The notes: generated by a model from the letters alone, not told the origin. A stretch of DNA of 64,000 nucleotides from Candidatus Pelagibacter giovannonii (GCF_012276695.1 NZ_CP038852.1:496001-560000); one strand, 5' to 3'; positions 35,436 to 46,546 are shown, counted from the stretch's first letter. Numbers and translations are program-made.

Positions 35436-36425
35436 ATGGAATTTACACCAGAAGTAAGAATAGCAACCGATCCTATTTATCAAAAAATCTCAAAGGTCAT
35501 GCCTGAGATTGAGTGGTCAGTTCATGCTCCTTATATTCATAGAATTAATCAATTAAAAAAAGAAAAAAATGCAATTATACTTGCTCATAATTATCAAACT
35601 CCAGAAATTTATCATGGTATTGCAGATGTTGCAGCAGACTCGTTAGCTCTTGCAATTGAGGCTTCAAAAACTGAGGCCGATATTATTGTAATGGCAGGAG
35701 TTCACTTCATGGCAGAAACATCCAAGTTAATGAGTCCTGAAAAAAAAATTTTACTTCCTGATATGACTGCTGGTTGTTCTTTATCATCATCAATCACAGG
35801 TAAAGATGTAAGATTATTAAAGGAAAAATATCCAGGTGTGCCTGTTGTCTCGTATGTAAATACTTCTGCGGATGTGAAAGCTGAAACAGATATTTGTTGC
35901 ACATCTGCAAATGCAGTTAAAATTGTAGAATCTCTTGGTGTTAAGAAGGTTATTTTTTTACCTGATGATTACTTAGCAAAATATGTTGCTTCTCAAACTA
36001 AAGTTGAAATTATTGCCTGGAAAGGTGTTTGCATGGTTCATGATCAGTTCACTGAAAAAGAAATACATGATATTAGAGCAAAAAATCCTGGTATTAAAAT
36101 AATAGCTCATCCAGAATGTCCACCTGACGTAATTAAAGCAAGTGACTTTGCTGGATCAACTGGTGGGATGATTAAATATGTTAAGGACAATCAACCTAAA
36201 AAAGTTATGATGGTTACTGAATGTTCAATGAGTGATAATATTCAAGTAGAAAACCCAAATGTAGAATTTATTAGACCGTGTAACCTTTGTCCTCATATGA
36301 AAAAAATTACATTACCAAAAATTTTAGATTGCCTAGAAAATGAAACAGGTGAAATCATAATGGATAAAGAAACAATAGAAAAAGCAAGAATTCCTGTTGA
36401 AAGAATGGTTGCGATCGGCAGATAA
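35436..36425 (+). CDS. nadA: Quinolinate synthase A
   Basis: NadA condenses iminoaspartate and dihydroxyacetone phosphate to quinolinate with a [4Fe-4S] cluster, in NAD synthesis. The 329-residue chain has '[25 protein letters not shown]', '[13 protein letters not shown]', 'CSLSSSITG', 'VYTCSM'-like '[24 protein letters not shown]', 'AHPECPPDV', '[10 protein letters not shown]' and '[12 protein letters not shown]' with cluster Cys residues. The frame opens at TTG 35421, but the ATG at 35436 is the likely start. The next gene, nadC, begins five bases after the stop. The nadB or aspartate dehydrogenase needed to supply iminoaspartate is not in this window. Confidence 0.95.
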   Translation: MEFTPEVRIATDPIYQKISKVMPEIEWSVHAPYIHRINQLKKEKNAIILAHNYQTPEIYHGIADVAADSLALAIEASKTEADIIVMAGVHFMAETSKLMSPEKKILLPDMTAGCSLSSSITGKDVRLLKEKYPGVPVVSYVNTSADVKAETDICCTSANAVKIVESLGVKKVIFLPDDYLAKYVASQTKVEIIAWKGVCMVHDQFTEKEIHDIRAKNPGIKIIAHPECPPDVIKASDFAGSTGGMIKYVKDNQPKKVMMVTECSMSDNIQVENPNVEFIRPCNLCPHMKKITLPKILDCLENETGEIIMDKETIEKARIPVERMVAIGR

Positions 36426-36430
36426 TAAAA

Positions 36431-37264
36431 GTGTCTCAAATTAAATTAAGTAATTATTATATCAAGAATATTGTAAAGCTTGCTTTAAATGAAGATCTAT
36501 ATCCCTCTGGTGATATTACCTCAAACTTAGTTAAAAATAGCAAAATAATAAAAGTTAAGTTAATTTCTAATCAACAAGCAGTAGTTGCTGGATTAGAATT
36601 TGCAAAACAAACATTTAAATTAATAGATGATAAAATTAAATTTATTATTAGAAAAAAAGAAGGCTCCTTAATTACTAAGAATGACATAATAGCTACAATT
36701 GAGGGTAAGGCTGAAAATATTCTAATTGGTGAAAGAGTTGCTTTAAATTTTATGAGTCATGTCTCTGGAATTGCCACTAAAACTAATCAATTTGTTAAAT
36801 TGGTTAATAAAAAATGTAAAATTTGTTGTACTAGAAAAACAATTCCAACCTTAAGGGTAATACAAAAATATGCTGTTAAGTTAGGTGGTGGTACAAACCA
36901 TAGATTCAACTTAAGTGATGAATTTCTTATTAAAGATAATCACATTGCAAGCTCTGATATTAAAACTTTAGTGTCTCTTGCAATCAAAAATAAAAAAGGA
37001 AGAAAAATCATAGTTGAAGTTGATAATTTAAATCAGCTTAAACAAATAATGGGTTTAAAATTTAATACTGTTTTGTTTGATAATATGGGCAACAAAACAC
37101 TTAAAGCTGGTGTTAAATTAGCCAAAAAACATTACGAGACAGAAGCTTCAGGAAATGTAACCCTAAAATCAGTTAAAAAAATTGCAGCAACTGGTGTTGA
37201 TAGAATTTCTATTGGTAGCATCACTCATAGTGTGCCTGCTATAGATTTTAAATTAGAAATTTAA
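36431..37264 (+). CDS. nadC: Nicotinate-nucleotide pyrophosphorylase (quinolinate phosphoribosyltransferase)
   Basis: NadC turns quinolinate and PRPP into nicotinate mononucleotide. The 277-residue enzyme has 'ALNEDLYPSGDITSNLV', 'GERVALNFMSHVSGIAT', the PRPP/quinolinate site 'CCTRKTIPTLRVIQKYAVKLGG', 'NHRFNLSDEFLIKDNHI' and the C-terminal 'TLKSVKKIAATGVDRISIG'. The start is GTG. The 3' end overlaps the convergent ppdK end by four bases. Confidence 0.95.
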   Translation: MSQIKLSNYYIKNIVKLALNEDLYPSGDITSNLVKNSKIIKVKLISNQQAVVAGLEFAKQTFKLIDDKIKFIIRKKEGSLITKNDIIATIEGKAENILIGERVALNFMSHVSGIATKTNQFVKLVNKKCKICCTRKTIPTLRVIQKYAVKLGGGTNHRFNLSDEFLIKDNHIASSDIKTLVSLAIKNKKGRKIIVEVDNLNQLKQIMGLKFNTVLFDNMGNKTLKAGVKLAKKHYETEASGNVTLKSVKKIAATGVDRISIGSITHSVPAIDFKLEI

Positions 37265-39924
37265 TTTTTTTTAGACAACTCTGCTTGTGCAGCAGCTAAT
37301 CTTGCTATTGGAACTCTATATGGTGAGCAAGAAACGTAATCTAAACCTGCATTTGCGCAAAAGTGAATACTTTTAGGGTCTCCACCATGTTCTCCACAAA
37401 TTCCAAGTTTAATTTTTTTATTTGTTTTTCTTCCTTTTTCAACTGCAATTTCTATTAAATCACCTACTCCATCGTCTATAGAGATAAATGGGTCTATAGA
37501 AAAAATCTTATTATCAAGATAATCATTTAAAAATTTACCACTATCATCTCTACTTAAACCAAATGTTGTTTGGGTTAAGTCATTAGTTCCAAAACTAAAG
37601 AACTCCGCATGTTTAGCTATATCATCTGCTTTGATGGCTGCTCTTGGTAACTCAATCATGGTTCCAACTAAATAATCAACTTTAACTTTTTTATCTTTTT
37701 GAACTTCTTTTGCAACTCTTACAACTAAGTCCTTCATTATTCTAATTTCAGCTTCAGTTGATACTAGAGGGATCATAATCTCTGGAAATGCTGACTTAAT
37801 TTTTTTTATTTTAAGTTCAGACAAAGCTTCAAAGATTGCTCTACATTGCATTTCATAAATTTCTGGAAATGAAATACCTAATCTACATCCTCTATGTCCT
37901 AACATCGGGTTTTGTTCATGCAGTTCATTAATTCTAGATTCAATTTCTTTTAAAGGAAGACCTACGACAGTTGCAACATCATTAATTTCTTTTTCAGTTT
38001 TAGGAAGAAACTCATGCAATGGTGGGTCTAATAACCTTACGGTAACTGGCAAGCCATTCATAATTTTAAATATTTCAACAAAATCTTTTTTTTGATGTGG
38101 TAAAAGTTTTGCTAGAGCTTTATTTCTATCCTGTACTGTTTTTGATAAAATCATTTCTCTAACAGATAAAATTCTCTCTTCGTCAAAAAACATATGCTCT
38201 GTTCTACAAAGACCAATACCTTCTGCCCCAAAGTCACGTGCTGTTTTAGTATCAAATGGTGTTTCTGAGTTAGTTCTAACTTTTAATTTTCTAAAACCAT
38301 CTGCCCAACTCATTAGTTTTGAAAAGTCTCCAGAAATTTCTGGTTTAACTGTTGGTACTTCTCCTAAGATAATTCTACCTGTTGAACCGTCTATTGTAAT
38401 AATATCTCCCTCTTTAACTTCATTAGAAGATGTTTTGAAAATTTTAGCTTCATAATTAATATCAATTTCACTTGAGCCAGATACACAAGGTCTGCCCATA
38501 CCCCTTGCAACAACTGCAGCATGACTAGTCATTCCACCTCTAGCAGTTAAAATTCCTTTAGCAGCATGCATTCCATGAATATCCTCTGGAGATGTCTCAA
38601 CTCTTACCAGGATAGTATCTTGCATCATGTCGTTTAATCTTTCTGCTTCTTCTGATGAAAAAACAACTTTACCACTAGCGGCACCAGGTGAGGCAGGTAA
38701 TCCATTCGCTATAACGTTTACTGAACTTTTTTCGTCTAATGTGGGGTGTAATAAAGTATCCAAGGAAGCTGGGTCTATTCTCATCACTGCTTCTTTTTTT
38801 GAAATTAATTTTTCTTTAACCATATCTACTGCAATTTTAACTGCAGATTTTGAAGTTCTCTTTCCAGATCTTGTCTGTAACATCCATAATTTATTATTTT
38901 CAACTGTAAATTCTACGTCTTGCATATCTTTGTAATGTTTTTCTAAAACTTTTAGAATTTTATCTAGTTGTTTGAAAACCTTTGGCATAGATTCTTCCAT
39001 TGAAGCTTCTTTTACCTTTGCATCTTTCCTTGCTTTTTTGGTTATATACTGAGGAGTTCTTGTTCCTGCTACAACATCTTCTCCTTGAGCATTAATTAAG
39101 TATTCACCATAAACTTCATTAACACCATCGGATGGATTTCTTGTAAAGACAACACCAGTTGCACAATCATCACCCATATTACCAAACACCATAGACTGAA
39201 CATTAACTGCTGTTCCCCATTCTGAAGAGATCTGGTTTAATTTTCTGTAGACTTTTGCTCTATTACTTTCCCAAGATAAAAATACCGCACTAATTGCACC
39301 AAGTAATTGCTCATTTACATTTTGAGGAAAATCTTTTTTAGCCTGATCCTTAACAACTTTTTTAAAATCATTAATTAACCCTTCCCAATCATTTTCATCT
39401 AAATCTGTATCAAGTAAAACACCTTTGGTTAGTTTGTAGTTTTCAATTAATTCTTCAAAATGATAACCTTCAACTCCCATTACAACATTTCCATACATTT
39501 GGATAAATCTTCTGTAGCTATCTTTTGCAAATCTCATGTTGGAAGTTTTATTTGCAAGTGCAATTACTGTTTTATCGTTCAAACCTAAATTTAAAATTGT
39601 GTCCATCATACCAGGCATAGAAACTCTAGCACCAGATCTAACAGATAGTAATAACGGATTTTTTAAATCACCAAATTTTTTTCCAACTTCTTTTTCAATA
39701 ATTTTTAATTCTTTGTTTATAGTACTAACTATTTGTGAGTTTAATTTTTTCTTATCTTTATAAAATAATTCACACACTTTAGTTGAGATGGTAAATCCTG
39801 GTGGAACAGGTAAACCTATTCTTCCCATTTCAGAAAGATTTGCACCTTTTCCACCCAAAAAGTTTTTTGGGTTTTTTATTTTTTTTGAGTCCTTGGACTT
39901 GAAGTTTAAAATTAATTTATTCAC
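37261..39924 (-). CDS. ppdK: Pyruvate phosphate dikinase
   Basis: PPDK interconverts pyruvate, ATP and Pi with PEP, AMP and PPi, and can run in gluconeogenesis. The 887-residue chain has the ATP-grasp start 'NFLGGKGANLSEMGRIGLPVPPGFT', the phospho-His domain 'GGMTSHAAVVARGMGRPCVSG' (catalytic His near 455), and a PEP-binding barrel with 'GIGLCRTEHMFF', 'GHRGCRLG' and 'GICGEHGGDPKSIHF'. Full length. The start is GTG, which overlaps the glyS stop by one base (TAGTG). The glyQ-glyS-ppdK order is familiar from alphaproteobacteria. Confidence 0.96.
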   Translation of the reverse strand: MNKLILNFKSKDSKKIKNPKNFLGGKGANLSEMGRIGLPVPPGFTISTKVCELFYKDKKKLNSQIVSTINKELKIIEKEVGKKFGDLKNPLLLSVRSGARVSMPGMMDTILNLGLNDKTVIALANKTSNMRFAKDSYRRFIQMYGNVVMGVEGYHFEELIENYKLTKGVLLDTDLDENDWEGLINDFKKVVKDQAKKDFPQNVNEQLLGAISAVFLSWESNRAKVYRKLNQISSEWGTAVNVQSMVFGNMGDDCATGVVFTRNPSDGVNEVYGEYLINAQGEDVVAGTRTPQYITKKARKDAKVKEASMEESMPKVFKQLDKILKVLEKHYKDMQDVEFTVENNKLWMLQTRSGKRTSKSAVKIAVDMVKEKLISKKEAVMRIDPASLDTLLHPTLDEKSSVNVIANGLPASPGAASGKVVFSSEEAERLNDMMQDTILVRVETSPEDIHGMHAAKGILTARGGMTSHAAVVARGMGRPCVSGSSEIDINYEAKIFKTSSNEVKEGDIITIDGSTGRIILGEVPTVKPEISGDFSKLMSWADGFRKLKVRTNSETPFDTKTARDFGAEGIGLCRTEHMFFDEERILSVREMILSKTVQDRNKALAKLLPHQKKDFVEIFKIMNGLPVTVRLLDPPLHEFLPKTEKEINDVATVVGLPLKEIESRINELHEQNPMLGHRGCRLGISFPEIYEMQCRAIFEALSELKIKKIKSAFPEIMIPLVSTEAEIRIMKDLVVRVAKEVQKDKKVKVDYLVGTMIELPRAAIKADDIAKHAEFFSFGTNDLTQTTFGLSRDDSGKFLNDYLDNKIFSIDPFISIDDGVGDLIEIAVEKGRKTNKKIKLGICGEHGGDPKSIHFCANAGLDYVSCSPYRVPIARLAAAQAELSKKN

Positions 39925-41990
39925 TATTTGGTCTCAATATTTGAAAAGTTTATGTAGTTATCAAAGGTTCTACATAACATTTGTAAAAGTTCCAATCTGT
40001 TTTTTTTGATACTTTTATCTTCATCATTAACTTTTACATTGTCAAAGAAATCAAAAATCACTTTTTTAGCACCCGCTAAATTTGTAAGTGATTCTAGGTA
40101 ATTTTCATCTTTATTTATATTTGTAAAATATTTTCTTAATTCATTAATCTTTTTTAATAGATTTTTTTCATAGTCATTTTTAAAAATACCAGGGTCAGTT
40201 GTATTTGATATTTCAAGATCACTATTTTTTAATTCACTTTCTAGTATACTTGATGCTCTTTTGTAGCTTACCATTACATCTTCACCAATTTCTTCATTTA
40301 TTAAATTATTTAAAGTTAAGGCTTTTTTATATATTTTATTCATATGGTCTATTCCATATGAGTTTATGCTAGCTTCAGTGATATCTGTTCTAATTTTCTT
40401 TTCTTTCATATAATATTTTAATCTATCCATTAAAAACTCTGATAATTCTTTTTGAGATAAATCATTTGAAAGTTCAAAGCCTTGGTCTCTATGTAGTGAT
40501 GTTGAATAACTAATAAGATCTTTAATTTTAAATTCTTTATTATTATCAATTGATAATTTTATAACTCCTAATGCTGATCTTCTCAGTGCATAGGGATCTT
40601 TTGAACTTGTAGGTTTTTGATTGACTCCAAAAAATCCTACCAAGGTATCAATCTTATCAGTTAAAGCTAAAGCAATACTAAATGGTTTCTTTGGAGTTTT
40701 GCTATCAAGACCTGTTGGTTGATAATGTTCACTTATAGCTAGTGCTATTTCTTTATCAAAACCTTGCACTCCAGCAAAATGTCCACCCATAATTCCTTGA
40801 AGCTCTGGAAATTCACCAACAATATCAGAAATTAAATCAACTTTACAAATCGATGCTGACAACTCAACTTGATCTTTGCTAATCAATAGCTCATCAGAGA
40901 TCATTCCTCCAAGCTTTCTCATTCTTTGAATCTTGTCAAAATAAGATCCAAGACCTTTAAAATAGTTCATACTTTTTAATTTTGAAACTTGCTTAACTAA
41001 ATTTTGAGATTTATTTTTTTCCCAAAAGAATTGTGCATCACTTAATCTTGCCTCTACAACTCTTTCATTACCCAGTTTAATATAACCTTTTTCATCATGA
41101 TTATTTGCCACAACTAAAAATTCATTGGTAATTTTTCCTTTTTTATCAAATGTTGGAAAATATTTTTGATGATATTGCATCGTAACTATCAAAATTTCTT
41201 TTGGAATATTTAAAAATTTCTGATCAAATTTGCATACTATAATATTCGGTTGCTCAACTATATCTGTGACTTCATCCAAAAGTTTATTGTTAGACTCAAC
41301 AATAAAATTATTTTTACTAGATATTTTCTCAATTTCTTTAATAATAAAGTCTTTTCTTAATACGTGATCTATAATTATACCTGATTGATTGAAGAAATCT
41401 TTATAGCTTTTGAAAGTTTTAAATATTTTCTTTTTATCTTCAAACTCTTTATCAGTAAATGTTGCATTGGAAGATATTAAATGATGAAATTTAAAATCTA
41501 AACTTTTATTACCAAAAACTGCTAAAATAGACTTTAATGGTCTCGCCCAACTAAGATTATAATTTCCCCAAATCATGGATTTCTTCCATTGTAATTTATC
41601 AAGGATTAGAGGTGTATATTCTTTTAGTAAATCTATTGTATTAGTTTTATTTGAAGGTTTCTTAAAAAAATAAAATTCTCCTTTTTCTATTTTTTTAATA
41701 AAGAGATCTTTTTTATCTATTTGATTTGATCTTAAAAAACCCTCTACAGCTTTTTCTGGTGCATTAACATTTGGTCCTTTTATTTCTTCAGCTTTTCGTG
41801 TTATTTCTTTAGATAAACCCTCAAATAGAATTATAAGACGATTTGGTGTTGAAAATGATGAACTTTTCTTAAATGAAATTTTTTTTTCTTCAAATAAATT
41901 TTGAAAATTTTCTAATAAAGTATTACGTGAGTTGCGCTGTAAACCAGCTGGTATTTCCTCACTAAACAATTCTATAAAAAATTCTGACAT
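39924..41990 (-). CDS. glyS: Glycyl-tRNA synthetase beta subunit
   Basis: The beta subunit of the alpha2beta2 GlyRS binds tRNA-Gly. The likely start is the ATG at 41990 ('[18 protein letters not shown]'), which overlaps the glyQ stop by one base (TAATG). The frame also reaches 42014 without need. Typical blocks are 'RPLKSILAVFG', 'MQYHQKYFPTFDK', 'NHDEKGYIKLGNERVVEARLSDAQFFW' and 'DPYALRRSALGVI'. The DALR-like anticodon-binding domain ends near 'LLQMLCRTFDNYINF'. About 688 residues, normal for this family. Confidence 0.95.
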   Translation of the reverse strand: MSEFFIELFSEEIPAGLQRNSRNTLLENFQNLFEEKKISFKKSSSFSTPNRLIILFEGLSKEITRKAEEIKGPNVNAPEKAVEGFLRSNQIDKKDLFIKKIEKGEFYFFKKPSNKTNTIDLLKEYTPLILDKLQWKKSMIWGNYNLSWARPLKSILAVFGNKSLDFKFHHLISSNATFTDKEFEDKKKIFKTFKSYKDFFNQSGIIIDHVLRKDFIIKEIEKISSKNNFIVESNNKLLDEVTDIVEQPNIIVCKFDQKFLNIPKEILIVTMQYHQKYFPTFDKKGKITNEFLVVANNHDEKGYIKLGNERVVEARLSDAQFFWEKNKSQNLVKQVSKLKSMNYFKGLGSYFDKIQRMRKLGGMISDELLISKDQVELSASICKVDLISDIVGEFPELQGIMGGHFAGVQGFDKEIALAISEHYQPTGLDSKTPKKPFSIALALTDKIDTLVGFFGVNQKPTSSKDPYALRRSALGVIKLSIDNNKEFKIKDLISYSTSLHRDQGFELSNDLSQKELSEFLMDRLKYYMKEKKIRTDITEASINSYGIDHMNKIYKKALTLNNLINEEIGEDVMVSYKRASSILESELKNSDLEISNTTDPGIFKNDYEKNLLKKINELRKYFTNINKDENYLESLTNLAGAKKVIFDFFDNVKVNDEDKSIKKNRLELLQMLCRTFDNYINFSNIETK

Positions 41991-42874
41991 TAATCTGTTT
42001 GACTGCTTAACCAACTTTCAGCAACTGCTTTTGTAATGTCTCTAATACGCCCTATGTAGCCTGCTCTTTGAGCAACACTTATAACTCCTCTGGCATCCAA
42101 AATATTAAATACGTGGCTTGCTTTTAAACATTGATCATATGCGGGTAGTGAAATTTTTTTTTCTACCAATGCTTTTGCTTCAAGCTCAAACATATCAAAA
42201 ATTTTAAATAGATTATCTGTATTAGCGTGTTCGAAATTATATGCTGAAAATTCTTTTTCTGCTTGAAGAAATACATCCCCATATTTTACACCTTCATTAT
42301 TCCATAATAGTTCATAAACATTTTTCATTTGTTGAGTGAACATGCAAATTCTTTCAAGACCATATGTAATTTCAACTGAAACAGGTTTACATTCAAATCC
42401 AGCCATCTGTTGAAAGTATGTGAATTGAGTAATTTCCATACCATCACACCAAACTTCCCATCCTAAACCTGCCGCACCTAAAGTTGGACTTTCCCAGTCA
42501 TCCTCAACAAATCTAATGTCATGCTCTTTGTGATTAATACCAATTACAGCCAAACTATTTAAATAAAGTTTTTTGATATTATCTGGTGATGGCTTTATTA
42601 AAACTTGAAATTGATAATAATGCTGCAATCTATTTGGGTTCTCTCCATACCTTCCATCGGTAGGTCTTCTTGATGGTTGAACATAAGCTGCTTTCCATGG
42701 CTTAGGCCCTAGAGATCTCAAGGTTGTAGCAGGATGAAAGGTTCCAGCCCCTACCTCAATATCATAAGGTTGAAGAATAACACAACCATGTTTACCCCAA
42801 TATTTCTGAAGATTTAAAATAGTATCTTGAAAAGATTGAAATTTAGGTTTTATAATTTTTTCTTTAGAAGCCAT
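41990..42874 (-). CDS. glyQ: Glycyl-tRNA synthetase alpha subunit
   Basis: The alpha subunit forms the glycine-adenylation core. The 294-residue protein has '[38 protein letters not shown]' as its start region, '[26 protein letters not shown]', '[27 protein letters not shown]' and the '[14 protein letters not shown]' close. These match GlyQ throughout. It overlaps the sppA-like gene by 11 bases upstream and glyS by one base downstream, so four genes (sppA-glyQ-glyS-ppdK) form one transcript. Confidence 0.96.
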   Translation of the reverse strand: MASKEKIIKPKFQSFQDTILNLQKYWGKHGCVILQPYDIEVGAGTFHPATTLRSLGPKPWKAAYVQPSRRPTDGRYGENPNRLQHYYQFQVLIKPSPDNIKKLYLNSLAVIGINHKEHDIRFVEDDWESPTLGAAGLGWEVWCDGMEITQFTYFQQMAGFECKPVSVEITYGLERICMFTQQMKNVYELLWNNEGVKYGDVFLQAEKEFSAYNFEHANTDNLFKIFDMFELEAKALVEKKISLPAYDQCLKASHVFNILDARGVISVAQRAGYIGRIRDITKAVAESWLSSQTD

Positions 42875-43670
42875 ATCTTTGCCAGATAGATCTTTCTTCT
42901 AGAATATTAGCTATTTGATCCATTTGATTACTAGAAGATGAAAGTTTTTTACTTAACCAACCTTTAGACTTTTCAAATTTTTTAATAACAACATCTTCAC
43001 CAAATTTTTCTTTTAAAATTTCATTGGCATTACCCAATCCATCAATCAAACCTAGCTCTTTTGATTTGCTGCCTGCCCAAAACTCTCCTGAGAATAATTC
43101 AATACCATCTTTTTTAAGTTTAGATCCTCTGCTTTCTTCTACAACTTTAATAAAGTCTTTATGTAGATCTAATTGAATGTTCTTAAGTCTCTCAATATCT
43201 TCTGACTTTTCTTCTTGAAATGGATCTAGTGAACTTTTATTTTTTCCTGCAGTATGAACTCTTCTTTCAACACCAATTTTTTTAATCAATTCTGTAAATC
43301 CAAATGATGAATAAATAACTCCGATAGATCCAATAATTGAGCTTGAATTTGCATATATCTCATCACCTGCACAAGCTATTAAGTATCCACCAGAAGCAGC
43401 AACATCTTCTGCAAATACTATTACTTTTATTTTGTTTTTCTTAGCTTGAGCTCGAATAAATTTATAGATTAAATGTGATTGTACGGGTGATCCACCTGGT
43501 GAATTGATTGTAATTGCCACTGCTTTAGCTTTTTTTAGTGAAAAAGCCTTTTCTATAATCTCTTCTTGTCCTGCAAAATCTATGCCCTGTTTAAACTTTC
43601 CAGCATTTCCAATCACACCATTTAGCTTGATATGAGCTATTATTTTTTTCTTTTTAAAAAAAGAGAACAT
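42864..43670 (-). CDS. S49-family signal peptide peptidase-like protease
   Basis: This 268-residue protein belongs to the SppA/SohB clan. It has '[20 protein letters not shown]' and the nucleophile serine in '[17 protein letters not shown]' (about 92-108), then '[18 protein letters not shown]'. The N-terminal part lacks a clear membrane anchor beyond a short Lys-rich start, so it looks like the compact single-domain form. It would degrade residual signal peptides or membrane protein fragments. It begins the sppA-glyQ-glyS-ppdK transcript. Confidence 0.87.
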   Translation of the reverse strand: MFSFFKKKKIIAHIKLNGVIGNAGKFKQGIDFAGQEEIIEKAFSLKKAKAVAITINSPGGSPVQSHLIYKFIRAQAKKNKIKVIVFAEDVAASGGYLIACAGDEIYANSSSIIGSIGVIYSSFGFTELIKKIGVERRVHTAGKNKSSLDPFQEEKSEDIERLKNIQLDLHKDFIKVVEESRGSKLKKDGIELFSGEFWAGSKSKELGLIDGLGNANEILKEKFGEDVVIKKFEKSKGWLSKKLSSSSNQMDQIANILEERSIWQRYGF

Positions 43671-43782
43671 TGTTAATCCTTATAGAATTTTTGATTTAAT
43701 ATAAAGCCTACTTATAGTTGAAGATTAAGGTGCGTCAATTGATAAGTAATAAATATAACTTAATTATACTAACTTATTTTTT

Positions 43783-44796
43783 ATGGGAACTGTAGTTCAG
43801 CTAAGAAACCAAATAAATAATTCATATTATCAACTAAAAGATTCAGTTGATGAAAAATTAGTTTTAGTTGAAGAAAAGATTAAATCAAAACTCCTTAGTG
43901 AAGTTGATTTAGTTCAAAAAATGACCGAATATCATATTGACACGGGTGGAAAAAGATTAAGAGCTTTATTAACTCTTGGTTCTGCTAAGTTATGTGGCTA
44001 CACTAAAGGAGGTCGAGATATTAATTTAGCAGCATGTGTAGAAATGATACACGGGGCTACTTTAATGCATGATGATGTCATTGATCTTGGAAATATTAGA
44101 AGAGGTAAAGAAACATTAAATTCAATTTGGGGAAATCACTCCTCCGTATTAATTGGAGACTATCTTTTAAGTAGATGTTTTGAGATGATGGTGGAAGATG
44201 GAAACATTGAAGTTTTAAAACTTTTATCTTCAACTTCATCAAAAATTGCTCAAGGAGAAGTATTACAACTACAGCACAAGGGTGAAGTTGATATGTTAGA
44301 GGAAACCTATTTAAAAATTATTACAGCAAAAACAGCTGAACTTTTCTCTGCAGCAACTAAAGTTGGTGCAATTTTATCTAATAAAGAAACAAAAGAAAAA
44401 GAAGCGCTAGAGTTTTATGGAAAAAACTTAGGCTTAACATTTCAAATTGCTGATGACACTTTGGATTACAATTCTGATCTAAAATTTTTTGGTAAAAAAA
44501 TTGGTAAAGATTTTCTTGAAGGTAAAATTACGCTACCTGTCATCTTATTATTTCAAAATATATCCTCGATAGAAAAAGATAAATTAAAAAATATTTTTAA
44601 ACAAGAAACAAGGTCAAATGAAGATTTAAATTTTACTTTAGAACTTATTAAAAAATACAATATAATTAATGAATGCTACAAAAAAGCTGAACATTTTATT
44701 AATCTTGCATCAAATTCTTTAACTGTATTTAAAGATAGTGAAGAAAAAAAGATTTTAGAAAGTCTTACTTCATTTAGTCTACAAAGAACCTTTTAA
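43783..44796 (+). CDS. ispB: Polyprenyl diphosphate synthase (octaprenyl type)
   Basis: This 337-residue trans-polyprenyl synthase lengthens isoprenoid chains for the ubiquinone side chain. The first Asp-rich motif is in 'ATLMHDDVIDLGNIRRG' (about 98-114) and the second in 'TFQIADDTLDYNSDLKFFG'. 'HIDTGGKRLRALL' is the early basic block. Residues before the first motif fit a long-chain product rather than FPP, and the short ispA paralogue in this window supports that division. It starts divergently from the sppA operon across 112 bases and converges with pdxH, overlapping by four bases. Confidence 0.9.
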   Translation: MGTVVQLRNQINNSYYQLKDSVDEKLVLVEEKIKSKLLSEVDLVQKMTEYHIDTGGKRLRALLTLGSAKLCGYTKGGRDINLAACVEMIHGATLMHDDVIDLGNIRRGKETLNSIWGNHSSVLIGDYLLSRCFEMMVEDGNIEVLKLLSSTSSKIAQGEVLQLQHKGEVDMLEETYLKIITAKTAELFSAATKVGAILSNKETKEKEALEFYGKNLGLTFQIADDTLDYNSDLKFFGKKIGKDFLEGKITLPVILLFQNISSIEKDKLKNIFKQETRSNEDLNFTLELIKKYNIINECYKKAEHFINLASNSLTVFKDSEEKKILESLTSFSLQRTF

Positions 44797-45419
44797 GGAC
44801 TTAATAAAGATTTAGCCCAGTTACTCTCATTATCTTTAGTATATTTTAGTCTTTCATGAATTCTACTATCTCCATCTAACCAAAATTCTATACTTGAAGG
44901 TATTAAATTCCAACCTGACCAATACTCTGGTCTTGGAACATCATTTTTATTGCTATATTTTTTTTTATATTCTTCTATTGAGTTTAAAAGTTCATCTCTA
45001 TTATTTAATATAGTGCTTTGTTTTGAGGCCCATGCTCCAATTCTGCTCTCATAACCTCTACTATTATAATATTTATCTGCCACTTCATTAGAAACTTTTT
45101 GTACCGTTCCATTAATTCTTACTTGTCTTAGAAGGCTTTTCCAATGAAAGCACATTGATGCTTTCGGGTTATTTTTTAATTCATTTCCTTTTTGACTATT
45201 TAGATTGGTATAAAAAACAAATCCATCTTTGTTAAAGTCTTTTAATAAAACCATTCTAATTGATGGGCAGTTATTTTGATCTGATGTGGCTAAAGCTAGT
45301 GCATTTGGATCATTTAATTCTGTTTTTTTTGCTTCATTCATCCAAACTTCAAATAAATCTATTGGATCTATTTTATCTAAAAAGCATTTATTAAGGCCTA
45401 ATGAGTTTTTTTGATTCAT
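44793..45419 (-). CDS. pdxH: Pyridoxamine 5'-phosphate oxidase
   Basis: PdxH makes PLP from pyridoxine or pyridoxamine phosphate using FMN. The 208-residue protein has 'DPIDLFEVWMNEAKKTELNDPNALALATSD', 'PSIRMVLLKDFNKDGFVFYTNLNSQKG' with FMN contacts, 'FHWKSLLRQVRINGTV', 'SRIGAWASKQS', 'RPEYWSGWNLIPSSIEFWLDG' and 'SRIHERLKY'. All are PdxH marks. Length is normal. It is divergent from aroC, 33 bases apart. Confidence 0.95.
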   Translation of the reverse strand: MNQKNSLGLNKCFLDKIDPIDLFEVWMNEAKKTELNDPNALALATSDQNNCPSIRMVLLKDFNKDGFVFYTNLNSQKGNELKNNPKASMCFHWKSLLRQVRINGTVQKVSNEVADKYYNSRGYESRIGAWASKQSTILNNRDELLNSIEEYKKKYSNKNDVPRPEYWSGWNLIPSSIEFWLDGDSRIHERLKYTKDNESNWAKSLLSP

Positions 45420-45452
45420 AATTTTAACAAAATAATCTATATACTATAGATA

Positions 45453-46535
45453 ATGTCATTTAATACTTTTGGAAAGCAATTTCGTTTCACAACATGGGGA
45501 GAATCTCATGGTCCTGCATTAGGCTGTGTCGTTGATGGTTGCCCACCAAATATAAACTTAAAAGAGCAAGATATTCAAGTTGAGCTAGATAAAAGAAAAC
45601 CAGGACAATCAAAATTTACAACACAGAGAAAAGAAGATGATAAAGTACAAATTTTATCAGGTGTATTTGAAGGCAAAACGACTGGGACGCCTATTTCTTT
45701 AATTATTTACAATCAAGATATGAGATCAAAAGATTATGGAAATATCAAAGATAAATTTAGACCTGGGCATGCTGATTTTACATACTTTAAGAAATATGGA
45801 ATAAGAGATTATCGTGGTGGTGGAAGATCCTCTGCAAGAGAAACGGCTGCAAGAGTTGCTGCAGGTGCAATTGCTAAAAAAGTTTTAGAAAATAAATTAG
45901 GTAAAAAATTTAAAGTTGTAGGTGCTGTTACTCAACTGGGAATATTGGGATGTGATACTAGCAAATGGAACGATCTAATAATTAATAAAAATCCTTTTTT
46001 TTGTCCTGATAAAAATATGCTAAAACTTTGGGAAAAATATTTGCTAGATATAAGAAAATCTGGATCATCTTGTGGTGCAATTATTGAGGTAAGAGCTAGA
46101 GGCATTCCTGTTGGCTTAGGTGCTCCAATTTATTCTAAACTAGATATGGATATTGCTTCTGCAATGATGAGTATTAATGCTGTTAAAGGTGTTAACATTG
46201 GTTCGGGAATGAACTCTGCACAATTAAGTGGAGAACAAAACTCAGATGAAATTTCACAAAAAGGTAAAAAATTAAAATTTGATTCTAATAATGCAGGTGG
46301 AATTCTTGGTGGTATTTCAACGGGACAAGAAATTGTTGCTTCATTTGCTGTTAAACCAACTTCATCGATTTTAACAACTAGAAAAACTATAGATAAGTTT
46401 GGAAAAAATACTACAATTTCTGTTAAAGGTCGGCATGACCCTTGTGTTGGCATTCGTGCAGTTCCTGTAGGTGAAGCAATGATGAATTGCGTTTTATTAG
46501 ACCATTACCTAATGAACAAAGCTCAGTGTAGCTAA
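45453..46535 (+). CDS. aroC: Chorismate synthase
   Basis: AroC makes chorismate from EPSP using reduced FMN. The 360-residue protein has signatures '[17 protein letters not shown]' (about 17-33), '[37 protein letters not shown]'-type block around 105-140, and '[23 protein letters not shown]' near the end. The sequence is complete and of ordinary length. It converges with dxs, 11 bases apart, with no obvious terminator. Confidence 0.96.
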   Translation: MSFNTFGKQFRFTTWGESHGPALGCVVDGCPPNINLKEQDIQVELDKRKPGQSKFTTQRKEDDKVQILSGVFEGKTTGTPISLIIYNQDMRSKDYGNIKDKFRPGHADFTYFKKYGIRDYRGGGRSSARETAARVAAGAIAKKVLENKLGKKFKVVGAVTQLGILGCDTSKWNDLIINKNPFFCPDKNMLKLWEKYLLDIRKSGSSCGAIIEVRARGIPVGLGAPIYSKLDMDIASAMMSINAVKGVNIGSGMNSAQLSGEQNSDEISQKGKKLKFDSNNAGGILGGISTGQEIVASFAVKPTSSILTTRKTIDKFGKNTTISVKGRHDPCVGIRAVPVGEAMMNCVLLDHYLMNKAQCS

Positions 46536-46546
46536 TTTTTTTAAAT

